NCBI GenBank assembly: GCA_032718475.1
Contig: JAUCBJ010001187.1
Location: 1-64,000 of the forward strand
Direction: 5' to 3'
Origin: Nemertoderma westbladi
Lineage: Eukaryota > Xenacoelomorpha > Nemertodermatida > Nemertodermatidae
DNA: 64,000 nucleotides
Positions 46,711 to 57,294 of this stretch are shown in pieces; the stretch's first letter is position 1, and every line of letters begins with the position of its first letter. Position numbers and translations under genes: made by a program. The notes beneath the pieces are model-generated. The model had not been told where the DNA came from. It saw only the letters and a list, made by a program, of their open reading frames with translations, and searched no databases.

Positions 46711-47600
46711 AGCAATTAATAATTTGTAGTTTGTTAAGGAATTACACCAACTTAAGATTGCCATGGATCTTGAATAATTTCGTTGCCATAGAAACCTTCT
46801 GCTTTTAGTGTCTCCAAACATTTTCCTTTTCAAGGATTTTAAATTTCATATGGTATGTATTAATTTCAGTTTAGAAAAATGTTAATAAATTTCATTTCAG
46901 ATTTAAGGGGAATTCCATCGTTACAGACTAATTTTCACAATCATTTTCTCATAATTAATAACTTAAAACAATATGAATACCATTTAGTTATGGTGGCTGA
47001 TGGATTAATGAATGATATATCTTTACTTTAGATTAAAAATATTTGTATATATTTTTTTATTATTACTGTGATATTGTAATTATAGTTCATTTTTCGAACA
47101 AATAGTATCTTTTACGGAATAAATAGATATTTATGTACAAATAATTTGTTCTATATTCACAGAAAACAAAATAAAAAAAACATACGTGTGTGTCTGGATG
47201 TTTAATGAGGGTGATTTGCTTACGACTGAGCTTGTAATTGAGCCTTTAGTTATGCTCGCTAATTATCACTAAATATATATACTCAAATCAATTACGAATA
47301 TAGTGATGAAAAACACCCCGTTATTTTGAGTAATATTCTCTATTTCAGGATGTCAGTAAATTATTTAGTGAGTAATATATCTGCAATATAGTTGCGCCAT
47401 CTCTCACCAGACACACTGGACGATAAGAAGAAACAGTGGTCTTTCAGTTCTATAGACGGGTGTTGAATTGGAGTGAATTGAAGAGAATAAAGACAGGTCT
47501 GAAAGTTAGGTAACTAACCACTGGGAAACAGCACCACAAACTTGCGCCATTAACGTTTCTGCTTGTTGATAACGGGCTTGCGTGTTTGAATGTAATAAAT
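46711..47600. other. AT-rich intergenic sequence
   Basis: It lies between the NME7 start and the EGF gene end. No coding, RNA or repeat feature could be supported. Confidence 0.4.
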
Positions 47601-47624
47601 TTCAAGCGTTTGTAAAACAAACGT

Positions 47625-48182
47625 GTGGTTAACTGCCCTAAATACTTAAATCAAAAATTTACCAAACTGAGTGATACACATTCATACGGCACCAGAGCCA
47701 GCAAATCAAATTTTTATGTTCCCAATTGTAAATCCTTTGAAAGCGAAACGTTTTTCTTTAATGGAATAAAGAATTGGAATTCCCTACCGAATAACATTAA
47801 AAATATTAAAAATGAACATGCCTTTAAGTCTGCAGTAAAATCCCATCTCCAAGACCAGTGCAAATTCTTATATAGCAGTATTTAGTTTAGTTCAATATTA
47901 AATAGGTGCATGTGCAATAATTAGTAATAATGATCAATTTTGTATTTCTTGTATCTTATTTAGTTTAAATTATATAATTATTCTATATACAGTAGTTAGT
48001 TTAGTTTGTATTGGTAACCAAGTAACTTGAAGGACCCCCTTGGAAATAAGCTGCAAAGCTTTAGGGGTTATCCTTTATGTTATGTTGGACAATACTTACT
48101 ATACATTAATAATTTTACTGAGTTAATGTATTGGTTTCTATTGTTTGCATAATATATAAATAAATCTATCTATCTATCTATA
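47625..48182 (+). mobile_element. 5'-truncated LINE (CR1/jockey-type) with 3' UTR and TCTA tail
   Basis: 47,625-47,885 encodes the C-terminus of a non-LTR polyprotein: DTHSYGTRAS, then FFFNGIKNWNSLPNNIKNIK and a stop. The F..G...WNSLP.NI signature is common after RT in CR1/jockey-type LINEs. The 3' UTR holds ACTTGAAGGACCCCCTTGGA followed by AATAAGCTGCAAAGCTTTAG, and the element ends in TATAAATAAATCTATCTATC. A short 3' piece of the same family lies at 9,912-10,063. It meets a Penelope-like fragment at its 3' end, so it probably inserted into it. Confidence 0.85.
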
Positions 48183-48637
48183 ACAGGCCGCAATGGGTGT
48201 ATAGCAATTACTTTGAAATGTTTAAACAATTCACGCCACTCAGTCATCCAACGTGTATTGGGCTCGCCGCGGTGCGTCATGATGTGGTTGTGCACAGTCT
48301 TACCATGTTCGCTCCCATCCTTGGCCGTCCCATCCTGGTGCTGTCTAACGCGTTCAAACAAGTGTTGGATGGTGTGTCCAACATATTCCCCCTTACAAGA
48401 GGGACAAGAGAAAGTGTAAACGACATTTGACACAAGGATATCCGGGAAGGATATCGGATATTTTTGAGATGGGAGTGACTGGCGCAGTTTAGATGTAGTG
48501 AAAACTAACCGAACTGGCCGTGTACCAGACCTAGGTATAAGTCCACGCAACTTTCGAACAAACAGATCGGTTAAAGGTAGACAAGAGTTTGTGGTTGGAG
48601 AACATATTATTACTTCCATAATGTAAATACAATCCAA
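48183..48637 (-). pseudogene. Penelope-like element, GIY-YIG endonuclease fragment
   Basis: The minus-strand frame contains LVFTTSKLRQSLP, then VVYTFSCPSCKGEYVGHTIQ and HLFERVRQHQ. This is the VVY.(F/I).C..C...YVG.T...L..R...H pattern of the GIY-YIG domain that follows RT in Penelope-like elements. The RT part is missing and the frame is cut at the LINE tail, where its last residues derive from the TCTA repeat. Confidence 0.85.
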
Positions 48638-48818
48638 TGCAAAAAATATTTCATTTGTTGTAAATTATGATGACATAGCAGTCTACTGTGGGCTGAATTT
48701 ATGTAGAAACCTTTCAAGGGAGATATCTAGTTTTAGGCTAGCCAATTAATAATAATATTAATATTATTAATAAAATGAAAACTGAGCAATTTTATTAATT
48801 TAATTCGTGTTAAATAAG

Positions 48819-48824
48819 TTTATT
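48819..48824 (-). terminator. Candidate polyadenylation signal of the EGF gene
   Basis: AATAAA on the minus strand, about 160 bases after the TGA at 48,983-48,985. AT-rich sequence follows. Confidence 0.5.
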
Positions 48825-48982
48825 ATAATATAACAGCTGAAAACTTCGCAATATTGAAGTTGCATTAGTTATGAAACACACTTGCATGCAAGTTTTCTGT
48901 GTTTATGTAAATCAGCTTACATAGAAGTACATGTGCAATTGAAGCCTTGTACACAAAGTTTAGGTATCCGTATCAGTTTCCT

Positions 48983-49764
48983 TCAAACACAGTAGATTGG
49001 ACCAACAGCTAAAGCGCTGATCTCCTCTTCAGAACCCCCAGTGTCTCCAAGACGCAACTCAACTATCGGCGAATCTTCGATGTTTAGGATGTGTTGGGTG
49101 CACGATAAAGAAGACTGATGGCATTTTAATCCACCCCTTTCCAGGAAAGAATACTGGACCAAACCACTCTCTGTCCCAATGACGTAACATACTTCATCCA
49201 TAACCACTTCGATGGCTGTTATATCACAATTTTGGACACACAATGATGACATTGACATCATTTCTCTTATTTGATTCAGGTCATAATGGTAGCTGACTGC
49301 CAATGAGAATCCACATGGTGTCTCATGTCCACTAACTACTTGACTTGGCCTATCGGCATAGATAGACTTCCAGTTTGTAAAATAGCAAATGATTTCCCCA
49401 ACCTTCTCTTCGAAGATATGCTCACCAGAACTTCCTGTGTCTCCAAGGCGAATCTCCTGCACCGGCAATAAATTCTTATCTTCAATTGGAATAATAGAGC
49501 AATCATGATCTGATGGACAGAAATTCCAGTTTGAAAAGACGTGAGAATCGAATGCGCGGTCAATCCAGCAATTATCATAAATGGATACCTCAACTGATAT
49601 TATCGTTATTGTCTGGCTGCAGGAATCTGCTGCGTTTAAGAGATTCTCTATTATCGTCATATCATATGGGTATGTTACTATGATACCATATCCACACGCG
49701 TTCTCATGGCCACTAACATATTCGCTGGTAAACATTGCTGGGATAATGAACTGCCCAGAGGAAC
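48983..49764 (-). CDS. Terminal exon: two tandem copies of an unrecognised cysteine-containing domain
   Basis: A 782-nt exon starts after the acceptor GTTTCTTTCAG in phase 1, joins the EGF exon to make a Gly codon, and ends in TGA. It encodes about 260 residues made of two homologous repeats of about 130. Shared marks are SGHE..CG(Y/F) near the start, VEV(S/V) and an isolated Cys in the middle, and (E/I)RLGDTG(S/G)S followed by VG.I.C at the end. There is no transmembrane segment, so the product is probably secreted or extracellular. I do not recognise the domain. The gene shows no stops or frameshifts. Confidence 0.8.
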
Positions 49765-50090
49765 CTGAAAGAAACATTATGTATCAGAGTAAGTGCAATA
49801 TATTTATTCTAAATTAATATATTTCGGTAATAAATAGAGATAATTTAACATTTTCGGTAATAAATAAAAATAAATAGCTACATGTTGGAATCATCTGTTT
49901 GAAGGTAGGAAAGATTTGTATTTTCTTGATAACATCAGACTTGGTGTATTCATTAGTTCTTGTAGCTACTGTACGCCCAGGTAATGGTAACTATATCAGC
50001 TTCTCTGATCTAGACTGTAAATGTATGTTTCACATGGGGGGTGGTGTTAGAAGCATCTACAAGAATAACGTAATCTTATTTATACTATAC
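49765..50090 (-). other. Intron of the EGF gene
   Basis: 326 nt with donor GTATAG and acceptor CTTTCAG in minus orientation. Nothing else seen. Confidence 0.7.
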
Positions 50091-50213
50091 CTTGACAATT
50101 CTTCCCATCTCCAGTGTATCCCAGTTGGCAGGCACAATCGAATGACCCTGGTGTGTTGGTGCAGTCGGCATTCTCGTGACAATCATTGGTGTTACTGAGG
50201 CATTCATTGATTT
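50091..50213 (-). CDS. Calcium-binding EGF-like domain exon
   Basis: A 123-nt exon, phase 1 at both ends, the classic symmetric EGF module. It encodes INECLSNTNDCHENADC, then TNTPGSFDCACQLGYTGDG and KNCQ. All six EGF cysteines are present, with the (D/E)INEC start and the F-x-C-x-C-x2-G-(Y/F)-x-G-x-G pattern of calcium-binding EGF domains. The acceptor is TATTTTAG and the donor GTATAG. It probably belongs to a multi-domain extracellular protein. The upstream intron is occupied by the 12.3-kb LTR element starting at 50,307. Confidence 0.9.
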
Positions 50214-50301
50214 CTAAAATATATTTATATAGAATAATAAGTAAATAATAAGAAAATAATTTGTTGATTGACAGAAAAGACGGACTGACCAACAGAGGCT
50301 A

Positions 50302-50306
50302 CCATT
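50302..50306. repeat. Target-site duplication, left copy (CCATT)
   Basis: CCATT immediately precedes the TGT of the 5' LTR and is repeated right after the 3' LTR. Confidence 0.9.
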
Positions 50307-51361
50307 TGTAAAGGCTTTTGCGGAATTAGCTGGTTATTTTCCCCGTAAAGTACTCTGTAGTTGGTTTAGCAGGCATAAAAGGCCGTGTCCTTACTGTACA
50401 GTACTGGTGTTTTAGAGGACACAAAAGCCATTTCTTCTGTATGTGTACTTTAGCGGACATAATTAGCAATTCTTTGACGCAATACGCCAGATCCTCTTGA
50501 AACAGTGTAGCTACCATGACGATGGCTAACAGCTGATGCTGTACACGTGTAGCTTTTTCTTTGTTCTCTGTTCCTTCTTTGTTCGTCTTTAGCCCAGCAT
50601 TAGTAGGCTTAATTATAGAACGTATATCTGTTATCATACCTCACTTAACGAATCATAACATACAAACTAATCATATTGTCAACTACAAACACCGCATTTT
50701 ACTGCTATTTACTGTCGGTTATTCATTATATTTGTTGATGGAATATTATATTTGGAATACTGATAAATAATCAGACACCCCAATCTTCTTGATATACTAA
50801 AGGTTAGAGAGACCGGTTACATATAATGATTGCGACTTACATTAAGTGGTTTGAAGTGAATCTAATGCTATTTTATAGGCCCTACATGTATTGTCTGTTG
50901 TTCTCTTTATATATGATTAAAATCAGTGAAGGTCGGCAGATTAGTGTGCAGCATTGTGTAGTATTGTGTATGATTGTGACTGATAACAAAGCATCTCCTA
51001 AAGAATGCGCCATATACGTGAATCTATAGCCATCCCGTTGTGTTTAGTTTAAGTCATAACTCTGTTTACATATTTAGAGCGCCACGTCCTAAAGGAACTG
51101 TTAATATTTCCCGAAAGTGAATAATATTTGTCAGAGATTATATATTACGATCAGTCGAATAATACAGTAGGCCTACCCCGCAATACGGTTAGGCTTCCGA
51201 ATCCAGTCTCCCGGGTATATCCAGCGGGTGAATGATCGCGCATAGACTGGCTTCGGCTAATGTAGTGTATCAAATACTTGTCATAGGCTAAAGACGATCT
51301 ATCATCTAAAAGACATCCCAATTTGGCAGGTTAAACTGCTAAAGGTCTGAAAGCGCGAACA
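50307..51361 (+). repeat. 5' LTR (1,055 bp)
   Basis: Begins TGTAAAGGCTTTTGCGG and ends AAAGCGCGAACA. Compared with the 3' LTR I count about six substitutions and one 5-bp difference (CAGTA present here near 50,400). The short frames inside it are not conserved features of LTRs. Confidence 0.95.
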
Positions 51362-51700
51362 ATAACAGATATATACGTACAATCAGAAGATATAGTTGTC
51401 TATTGTTCTGGTAAGAACAATAACAGATATCGCTTCTGTATTGCAGTAGGCAATAAAGCTGAAGTACCGGCCAACCGGTACCCAGTAGGCCTGACTACCT
51501 AACCACCCGGACCGGTACCTACAGCAGTACAGGTACAGCAGTATTATTCGATTTTGATTATTATATACCAGTAGGTCTTAATAATTAATCGGGGACGCCT
51601 GGTTTTTATTGGGATTTTACTTAGGCCTATTTCTGTCAGTTTTATTTATTTGTAGGCTAATATTGAGCAGAAGGCGTGTAAGCCTGCTCAGATTGTACAG

Positions 51701-52285
51701 ACAATTTGTAGGCTGGACTGTTGTCTGACTGTTGTTAAGTCTGAAGGGACTGTAGTGTGTGTAGAGCGTATGTCCGAAAAAGTACTAGTTAGGAAAGTAG
51801 GGGCTGCCAGTGCTGTGAGGTGAACCCCCTCGAAAGAATAAGTCGTACTACTGGGTTAGAACGCATACTAACTAACCATTTCGGAGTCTGCATATACTGT
51901 AGTTTATTTAGGCTTGATAGTAGTCTGCCAGCGTTTGGTCTGTACTTGGTTTGTGTAGTTTGTGTGGGTAGCGTAATATTTCTTATTTAGATAATTTGTA
52001 GGCTGGATTTTGTCTGGCTGTTGTTAGGTCTTGAGAGATTTCGGTGTGTGTAGAGTGTATGTCCGATAAAGTGCCAGTTGGGAACGTAGGGGCTTCCAGA
52101 GCTGTGAGGTAAACCCCCTCGAAAGAATAAGTGGTACTACTCGGTTAGAACGCATACTAACTAACCATTTCGGAGTCTGCATATACCGTAGTTTGTTTGG
52201 GCTTGATAGTAGTCTGTCAGTATTTGGTCTGCATTTTGTTTGAGTAGTCTGTACGCGTAGCGTAATATTTATTATTCAGAGTTTA
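51701..52285. repeat. 290-bp tandem duplication in the element leader
   Basis: Two direct copies share ATTTGTAGGCTGGA, ACCCCCTCGAAAGAATAAGT and CATTTCGGAGTCTGCATATA, with scattered substitutions. Confidence 0.93.
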
Positions 52286-53272
52286 TGCGATTATTCTCAA
52301 CATTCATATCCCCAAGTTTATTCCTACAGTAATTGTGCTTGTTATATATACCGTTATAGTTAAACTAACCCCGGTACTACATCAGGGCTGCTTGGCGTAG
52401 GTAAAGACTGGTGATTTTGTGCCCCGGTCACTCCAGCAGATACCGTGGTTCTTTTGGCTGTTCAAGTATTTTTAACTACTGATTATTTGTTATATAAGTA
52501 CTTGTACCTAATTTAGGGTTTAGTGTACAGTGCTTTCCGAAGGTGATTAGTGTGTAGGCAGTATATTTGTGTTGTAAAGTGGTTAATAGGCACGTTGGTT
52601 CTGGTAGACCGCGGTAATTAACTTCTGGGTAGGAACACTCCGTGATACTTAACGTAGTACTTATAGCGATACGGCTATAAGTCGTCAGACGGTGGTATTT
52701 TCCTATCTGGACAACGCAGTATATTTACTACTACTTATTATTTTCAAATACCGTAGTACCCTGTCCTTTGTAATAACCAGATAATCTAACCCTTTGTTAG
52801 GCTGGTTTGTAGACTTCTTGTAAAATTACCCTAAAAATTCGTACTTGTAATTTTTGTGTTTATTTAGAGATTGTAATCTCACCCGAATTGTATGTAATTT
52901 GTAGTATTAAGTAACTTAGGTAAATTAGAATTATTTGTTTTAGTGTCCAACAAGTAGCACTTCACTGAGAGCGCACAGCTTCTGTGTAGTGACTCCCCCC
53001 AGAAATAATAACATTTATTTCAAATATTGACAAAACCCATTTTAATGGGTATAGATATATTATAAATCAACTCAAACGATTTATAAATAGTAGGCCTGCC
53101 ATACATCAATTAGGTCTAAATATCAGTTGGACTACTGCTCAAATAACGGTAATAAAATAAGTAAAGTAACCAAGTAACCCCTAAAAATTCAGAAATTCAA
53201 TTATTTAAAATAATTGACATACCGGTATTTACCATAGGTTTATTATATTTATTTCTATAAATTTTAGGCTGA

Positions 53273-53710
53273 AATTATACCGGTATTCTGTAATTAATTC
53301 TAGTCTGTAATTATACTTATATATATACATTATAAGTGTAAGCTGTATACCGGTATTCACGATAGGCCTATTATATATTTATAAATTTAGGCTGAAATTA
53401 TACCGGTATTCTGTAATTAATTCTAGTTAATAATTATACTTATATATATACATTATAAGTGTAAGCTGTATACCGGTATTCACGATAGGCCTATTATATA
53501 TTTATAAATTTAGGCTGAAATTATACCGGTATTCTGTAATTAATTCTAGTTAATAATTATACTTATATATACTATAAGTGTAAACTGCATACCGGTATCC
53601 ACGATAGGCCAATTATATATTTATACATATTTGTGCTGGAATTATATACCGGTATTCTGTGACAAACCTAGTCTGTAATAATATTTATATATATACTATA
53701 AGCATACCGG
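53273..53710. repeat. 120-bp tandem repeat upstream of gag, about four copies
   Basis: GAAATTATACCGGTATTCTG recurs at about 53,273, 53,393, 53,517 and, diverged, 53,637. Each is followed by ACTTATATATA and AAGTGTAAGCTG-type words. Confidence 0.92.
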
Positions 53711-53849
53711 TATTCTAATATATTATATATATATCACGCTACACTGAGTAGCAGTATCGGTAATTAATTACTAGGCTAACGGTGATACTGAATTACTAGA
53801 CTTGCTTGAACTGTAATATAGCAGTAGGCATTCAACTGTACAAACCAAT

Positions 53850-56800
53850 ATGTCTGACACAAAGCAAAACCTGTCAGACAGTCTCCTAGATACAACCATA
53901 TGTGACCCAGACAGGAGTGTGGAACGTGTAGGACCGAAGTTCAACTCACCTCCTACTGTAAGAAAGATCATCCCTCCCGTAGTAATATCAGACCCTAGGC
54001 TAGTCCAACATCGTAGGTCTATCATAGGCACTCGAGCTCAGGTCAAGCGGGACCAAGAAGCAGCGGAACAGCAACAACCCGCGAGCCAAGTACTTATTTC
54101 TCAACGGCCCGACAGCTCCAGTAGTGAGGATACTGTAGAGCTGACACCCGAGCGCGGAGCAAAGATGACGGATGCGGTTTATTCGGATCCCCTTCTCATC
54201 CTTCCTGCAGCCGTACTCACTAGGTTATTGATTGCGGTGGAAGAACACCAGATCGATTGGGCGAGAAATAAGCGATCGACTAAAGATAGTTATGCGGGAT
54301 ACACAAGGGAAGAACTGAAGTCTATTGTCGAGTCGCAATGGAACTTCCCCAGACCCGGACTCCCGTTTGATTTATCAGAAGCTGCCTGGGAAGACATACA
54401 CAGGATGGGAGTAACCAAGGAAACCATCGATCCAGCTGTGTGGAAGAGGTCCGCAGCCGGATACGTACAGGGATTCTTCAGCTCTATGGAGCGATTAAAG
54501 GAACAACTGTTTCAACAACCCCAAGGACCTCAAGAGCAGGGACAGCTGCTTTATCAAGTTAGAGAAAGAATTCTGCGAATCAGGCTAATCTTATCGGCCT
54601 TTGAGGAGGCTTCTAAAAGAAGACAAGACACGTCGTTGCAAGTTGCCGTAAAGACTTGGTTTCAACGGGTGAGTCTCCAGGTTCAAGGAACGGCTCAGTG
54701 GAAAGTTCAACTGGATGAGCACTCAACCCATGGAGAATCAACAGACGCTACATTTTCCCAAGTGGAAAGTGAAGCGACAGCAGAGAAACCGCATAAGAGG
54801 GATGCTATTGACATCTATCTGTCGGACTATCAACGTTTTGTAGGAGATGAAGAGTTGAGGAGAAGACTAGAGGGACTTAGCCCTAATAGTGAAGGAGCCA
54901 AGCTTGTGTTGGACGCAATCGATGTGGATAGGATAGCTGCGAACCAAGCTAAACTTGATGAAAGCATCCGCATCGCTAAGGTTCAAGAAGAACAAGTAAA
55001 GAAAAAACGTATAGAAGATAGAAAGACAGCGGCAGTGGCAGCAGCAGTGGCAGCGGCAGAAGCGGAAAGAAAAGCGGCAGTGGCAGCAGCAGTGGCAGCG
55101 GCAGAAGCGGAAAGAAAAGCGGCAGTGGCAGTGGCAGAGGCAGTGGCAGAAGCAGAACGGAGGGCATCTGAAGAGACAACCCAACTAGAGTTGGAAAATC
55201 TTCAAGAGAGGCAAGACAACTTCAATAAACAGTTAACAGCTAGTAATATGCAGATGATGAGTCGATCAACTCCCAAAAGACAGGGATATACATCATCTGA
55301 GGAAGGCGATACCACTGATCCTGAAGGCGGAGGAAATCGATCTCGCCTAAGCAGACGTAAAAGAATGTCCCACCGTCAGAAATTGCCTGATTTGCCCCCA
55401 GCTGTTAGAAGGCAACTAGCTAGCACAGACTTAGGTAGTACAGAACCCACAGACCAAATAATTAACATAGAAAGACTCCCTACTATAGTAGATGAGCCTG
55501 AAATAATTAGGCCTGTTCTCGAAGCCACCCCTTCGGTGATAGAGACACCTGTACTCCCTGAACCTACCTCTAAATTCCCTCTGCACAGCACGAAGCTACC
55601 TGTGCCCCACAGAACCACCCCTGAAATTGTTCATGTCCTGGACTCCGAGCGAAACATTCATGACTTGTCGCCCGTTGTCCCTCGTCCTCCCGCTACAACG
55701 TTGGCGCCTCCCGCTTCGGCGGTCGAGTGGGTAGATGAGGGACGACGGGAGATGGGTCTCCTGCTCGGACAGCTGAGGGAACAACATTCTCGCTCCTCTC
55801 AGCAGGCCCAGGAGATGGAGGGAACTGTGCAGCAGTTAAAGGGAACAATTAGAGAGAGTAGGTTAGAGTTGCAAGAAGTGCAGCAAAGTATCGCGTTAGA
55901 ACGCGATAAATTAGTAAATACACAAAAGGGTATACCACCAACCCTGGTAACAATGTGTCAACCTGTTAGGTCTGAAGTATTTCATGCGCAAGGTGTGGAG
56001 CCTACACGCATCTATACTGCTAGCGAAGTAGAAACTCCTATAGTAAACCCTATTAAGGGTAATTATAAACCTGTTGACAATGATATCCCATATAGACTTG
56101 ATAATAATCCGAGAAATTTATATACCGGTAACTCGATATTAAATAACACGATGGCCCAAGAAAGTTTTACGCGTCAAATGGCTAGAACCGAAGCCCGTCA
56201 AGCGGTAAAGGTGGGAGAGATCGTCAAGTTCAATGGAGATGAGATGAAATGGTTACCTTTTAATGAATATTACAAAGATAACATACAGAACTCTGTGCTA
56301 TCTAATGGAGAGAAACTTAGATTCCTCATCGAGTGCTTGGAAGGATCTCCCAAGTTAATGGCATTAAAGTTTATTGGACATCCAGACGGATTAAGACAAG
56401 TTTGGGATACACTAAACATCAGGTATGGTAATAGGAATAACATAGCTAAATATTTGTATGCAAAATTAGTAGCGCCCCGAAAGTTCATTAGCAGCGGGAT
56501 AATAGAGTTTTCCGATGAGATTCAAGAGATCTGTAGACAATTAGATTGGTTAGGTAAGTCTCATGAATATCAGAGTTCTATGGTTATTGGAGCCGTGGCT
56601 TCTACTTTACCGAAGGGTGGAGTAGGTACACGCTGGGACAAGAAAGTGTTATATATGATGGAACAACAACGAAGAGACCCTACCATGGCTGATCTCATGT
56701 CATTCTTAGATGGAGAGGTAAAATTACAGCTTCTAAAACAGTCCAGAGAGAAGACACCGGAAAATAAGGTAAGTGAGAAACCCGTTTCCAGGAGAAAGGT

Positions 56801-57272
56801 AATACCAGTGTGTTATACAGACGACGGCGAAAGCCAGACTTCTCAAGGAGAGGATAGCGGGAAAGACACTGAAAAATCTTATTATGTCAATAAAACGCCT
56901 AAAGAACAGGTAAGTGAATTCAAGTCTCGAACCAATGACAGGAGAGAACAGGTAAGAAAAACTCCTCCTACGTCTCCTAAGAGAATTCAGGTGAGAAAGC
57001 CCGAAGAAAGAACGAGTGTGCACAACGTTACCCAAAGTAAGGTAAGTAACATCAAACCAAAATGTGTGCTGTGCGACGGGCCCCACCGTTTGAATAGGTG
57101 TGATAAATTCCTAAAGAAATCATTAAAGGATAGACGTGAAGTCATGTGGGATAAGCGGTTGTGTTATAATTGCCTCAGACGAGGACACCAACGACGAACC
57201 TGTTACTCCGACGCAAGGTGTGCAAAGTGCGGCGCAAAACATCATATCTTGTTGCACACCGAATTCGAATGA
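53850..57272 (+). CDS. BEL/Pao Gag polyprotein
   Basis: An intact 1,140-residue frame with an ATG start, ending at TGA. The N-terminal 390 residues are unassigned. Residues about 392-437 are three Ala/Glu repeats (AAVAAAVAAAEAERK type), probably a helical or coiled-coil rod. Residues about 790-970 match the DUF1759 Gag region (KFNGDEMKWLPFNEYYKDNI near 792). The C-terminus from about 1,070 has Cys/His knuckles: CVLCDGPHRLNRC, CYNCLRRGHQRRTC and CAKCGAKHHILLH. It should form particles and bind RNA. It is longer than usual for the family because of the N-terminal part. The lack of stops argues for recent or selected activity in trans. Confidence 0.92.
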   Translation: MSDTKQNLSDSLLDTTICDPDRSVERVGPKFNSPPTVRKIIPPVVISDPRLVQHRRSIIGTRAQVKRDQEAAEQQQPASQVLISQRPDSSSSEDTVELTPERGAKMTDAVYSDPLLILPAAVLTRLLIAVEEHQIDWARNKRSTKDSYAGYTREELKSIVESQWNFPRPGLPFDLSEAAWEDIHRMGVTKETIDPAVWKRSAAGYVQGFFSSMERLKEQLFQQPQGPQEQGQLLYQVRERILRIRLILSAFEEASKRRQDTSLQVAVKTWFQRVSLQVQGTAQWKVQLDEHSTHGESTDATFSQVESEATAEKPHKRDAIDIYLSDYQRFVGDEELRRRLEGLSPNSEGAKLVLDAIDVDRIAANQAKLDESIRIAKVQEEQVKKKRIEDRKTAAVAAAVAAAEAERKAAVAAAVAAAEAERKAAVAVAEAVAEAERRASEETTQLELENLQERQDNFNKQLTASNMQMMSRSTPKRQGYTSSEEGDTTDPEGGGNRSRLSRRKRMSHRQKLPDLPPAVRRQLASTDLGSTEPTDQIINIERLPTIVDEPEIIRPVLEATPSVIETPVLPEPTSKFPLHSTKLPVPHRTTPEIVHVLDSERNIHDLSPVVPRPPATTLAPPASAVEWVDEGRREMGLLLGQLREQHSRSSQQAQEMEGTVQQLKGTIRESRLELQEVQQSIALERDKLVNTQKGIPPTLVTMCQPVRSEVFHAQGVEPTRIYTASEVETPIVNPIKGNYKPVDNDIPYRLDNNPRNLYTGNSILNNTMAQESFTRQMARTEARQAVKVGEIVKFNGDEMKWLPFNEYYKDNIQNSVLSNGEKLRFLIECLEGSPKLMALKFIGHPDGLRQVWDTLNIRYGNRNNIAKYLYAKLVAPRKFISSGIIEFSDEIQEICRQLDWLGKSHEYQSSMVIGAVASTLPKGGVGTRWDKKVLYMMEQQRRDPTMADLMSFLDGEVKLQLLKQSREKTPENKVSEKPVSRRKVIPVCYTDDGESQTSQGEDSGKDTEKSYYVNKTPKEQVSEFKSRTNDRREQVRKTPPTSPKRIQVRKPEERTSVHNVTQSKVSNIKPKCVLCDGPHRLNRCDKFLKKSLKDRREVMWDKRLCYNCLRRGHQRRTCYSDARCAKCGAKHHILLHTEFE

Positions 57273-57294
57273 AACAGCCCGAGTCAGGTAAGTG
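56769..57294 (+). promoter_or_regulatory. Cluster of six consensus-like 5' splice sites
   Basis: AAG|GTAAGTG (56,769), CAG|GTAAGTG (56,910), CAG|GTAAGAA (56,952), CAG|GTGAGAA (56,991), AAG|GTAAGTA (57,042) and CAG|GTAAGTG (57,289) lie within 530 bp. The first five are in gag and encode a recurring (K/Q)V(S/R) dipeptide. The last lies 17 bases after the gag stop. Whether any is used is unknown. Confidence 0.55.

Larger units (their letters stand above)
51362..53849 (+). other. Element leader with two tandem-repeat blocks
   Basis: The untranslated leader is unusually long (about 2.5 kb). GAACAATAACAGATAT occurs twice, at about 51,357 and 51,414. 51,701-51,990 is tandemly duplicated as 51,991-52,285. 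53,273-53,700 holds about four 120-124-bp units containing ATACCGGTATTC. No long frame. Confidence 0.8.

Noticed and set aside
46615-46833. Minus-strand 72-codon frame
   Set aside because: It reads across a transposon terminus and has no motif.
54867-55184. Antisense Cys/Leu-rich frames opposite gag
   Set aside because: They are shadows of the Ala/Glu repeat codons (GCN GCN GAA) in gag.
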